Assembly: GCA_021737975.1 (NCBI GenBank)
Contig: JAIPCZ010000009.1
Location: 1-64,000 of the forward strand
Length of the DNA: 64,000 nucleotides
DNA from: Polaromonas sp.
Lineage (GTDB): Bacteria; Pseudomonadota; Gammaproteobacteria; Burkholderiales; Burkholderiaceae_C
Direction: 5' to 3'
A program made the position numbers and the translations under genes. Numbering within the stretch: the first letter of the stretch is position 1; every line of letters begins with the position of its first letter. Shown piece after piece: positions 63,172-64,000 of the stretch. The notes under the pieces are model-generated. The model saw only the letters and a list, made by a program, of their open reading frames with translations. It searched no databases and was not told the DNA's origin.

Positions 63172-64000
63172 TCAGGGATTGAACCGGATCACCGTGTACT
63201 GCGCCCACTCGCCGCGACGGAAAAGAATATTGACTGGCTTGGACTTGTCCAGCTCAGCGACCACTTTTTCAAAGCCGGCCACATTGCTTACCGCGACATT
63301 GGCCACCGCCAAAATCACGTCTCCCTCGCGCAAGCCCGCGCGCGCAGCCAAACCGCTGGCGGCGTTGACCTGCACACCACCCTTGATCTTCAATTCCTTC
63401 TTGGCGGCATCGGTCAATTCGCTCAAATCCAGGCCCATCGACTGAGCCATTTTGGATTCGGAGGGTTTGGGCGCCTTCTCAGAGGACTTCGCCGCTGTTT
63501 TTTCAGGCTCGATCTCGGCAACAGTCACCGTCAAGTCCTTGCTGGCGCCGCGTCGAAAGACTGACAGCGTGCTCTTGGCCCCTGGCTTGGTGCCGCCCAC
63601 CATGCGCGGCAGGTCACTGGATTTCTCAACTTTTTTGCCATCGAACCTGATGATGATGTCGCCGGCTTCGACCCCCGCCTTGTCGGCCGGGCCGCCGGCT
63701 TCGACGCCACGGACCAGGGCGCCGTAAGGTGCACCCAGACCTCTGGACTCGGCCTCCTCCTTGGTCACCTGTTCAATCTGCACCCCGATGCGACCCCGCG
63801 TCACACGACCGCTGGCGCGTAATTGCTCACTCACACGCACCGCTTCATCCATCGGAATGGAGAAAGAAATGCCCATGGAACCGCCTGAGCGTGAATAGAT
63901 CTGGCTGTTGATGCCCACCACCTCGCCACGCATGTTGATCAGCGGGCCGCCCGAGTTACCCGGGTTGATCGCCACGTCGGTTTGGATGAAGGGCAAATAG
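63172..64000 (-). CDS. Periplasmic serine protease of the DegQ/HtrA/MucD family (partial)
   Basis: The 3' part of an HtrA protease: the catalytic serine in NPGNSGGPL, followed by two PDZ domains (roughly [17 protein letters not shown] and the [21 protein letters not shown] region). The gene's 5' end, with His and Asp of the triad, lies beyond the right edge. Position before lepA is typical of the Burkholderiales MucD gene, which often follows an rpoE-rse cluster. It degrades misfolded envelope proteins. Confidence 0.95.
   Translation of the reverse strand, partial: YLPFIQTDVAINPGNSGGPLINMRGEVVGINSQIYSRSGGSMGISFSIPMDEAVRVSEQLRASGRVTRGRIGVQIEQVTKEEAESRGLGAPYGALVRGVEAGGPADKAGVEAGDIIIRFDGKKVEKSSDLPRMVGGTKPGAKSTLSVFRRGASKDLTVTVAEIEPEKTAAKSSEKAPKPSESKMAQSMGLDLSELTDAAKKELKIKGGVQVNAASGLAARAGLREGDVILAVANVAVSNVAGFEKVVAELDKSKPVNILFRRGEWAQYTVIRFNP

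Noticed and set aside
1-64000. CRISPR array
   Set aside because: Prompted by the Cas6-like gene, I looked for regularly spaced direct repeats and found none. No other cas genes are present.

Overview
The window looks like chromosome of a sulfur-oxidising betaproteobacterium of the order Burkholderiales, probably Comamonadaceae-like. The basis is high-GC codon use, the housekeeping gene orders mucD/degQ-lepA-lepB-DUF4845-rnc-era...recO-pdxJ-acpS-nagZ, yqgE-ruvX-pyrR-pyrB-pyrC' and dusB-fis-purH, and a reverse-type dissimilatory sulfite reductase (rDsr) locus with dsrL. The species cannot be named from sequence reading alone.

Region 1, 1-8026, minus strand: the rdsr operon in canonical order dsrA-B-E-F-H-C-M-K-L. 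dsrL is cut by the left edge, and any dsrJOPNR would lie outside. Sulfane sulfur is passed through DsrEFH to DsrC. It is oxidised to sulfite by DsrAB, and electrons leave through DsrMK and DsrL.

Region 2, 8351-13740, plus strand: a divergent nine-gene operon of accessory genes. It encodes a 79-aa unknown, a Cas6/Cmx6-like RAMP protein with no CRISPR array, a DsrC paralogue without either cysteine, a 205-aa unknown, a TauD-like dioxygenase, an HTH/2Fe-2S/FNR fusion, a LexA/S24-like protein lacking the catalytic lysine, and two further unknowns. This is the best candidate here for an undescribed system.

Region 3, 14055-18003, minus strand: a second sulfur operon with a cysteine-bearing ArsR regulator, TusA, a DsrE2-like protein, a secreted unknown, a YeeE/TsuA-type thiosulfate importer, a thioredoxin and a one-cysteine TusE/DsrC paralogue. 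A 42-bp element containing CCCATATGGG occurs upstream of both the region 2 and region 3 operons, in the same orientation and at nearly the same distance. This suggests common control.

Region 4, 18108-25779: a divergently split iron(III)-type ABC transporter, a small secreted protein, and a stress-like patch (hydrolase, two OsmC proteins, a methyltransferase, an AraC regulator).

Region 5, 25912-53552: mainly housekeeping genes for pyrimidine and purine synthesis, photolyase, hemL, a TldD/TldE pair, tRNA and translation functions, DsbC, MiaB and others, with one tRNA-Met and a few small palindromic repeats.

Region 6, 53549-64000, minus strand: the conserved lepA-recO operon. A four-gene block (MoxR ATPase, VWA/metallopeptidase protein, DsrS and an 81-aa unknown) lies between era and recO, placing a sulfur-linked gene inside a housekeeping operon. 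A DegQ/MucD protease gene runs off the right edge. No CRISPR array, rRNA, insertion sequence or prophage was seen.
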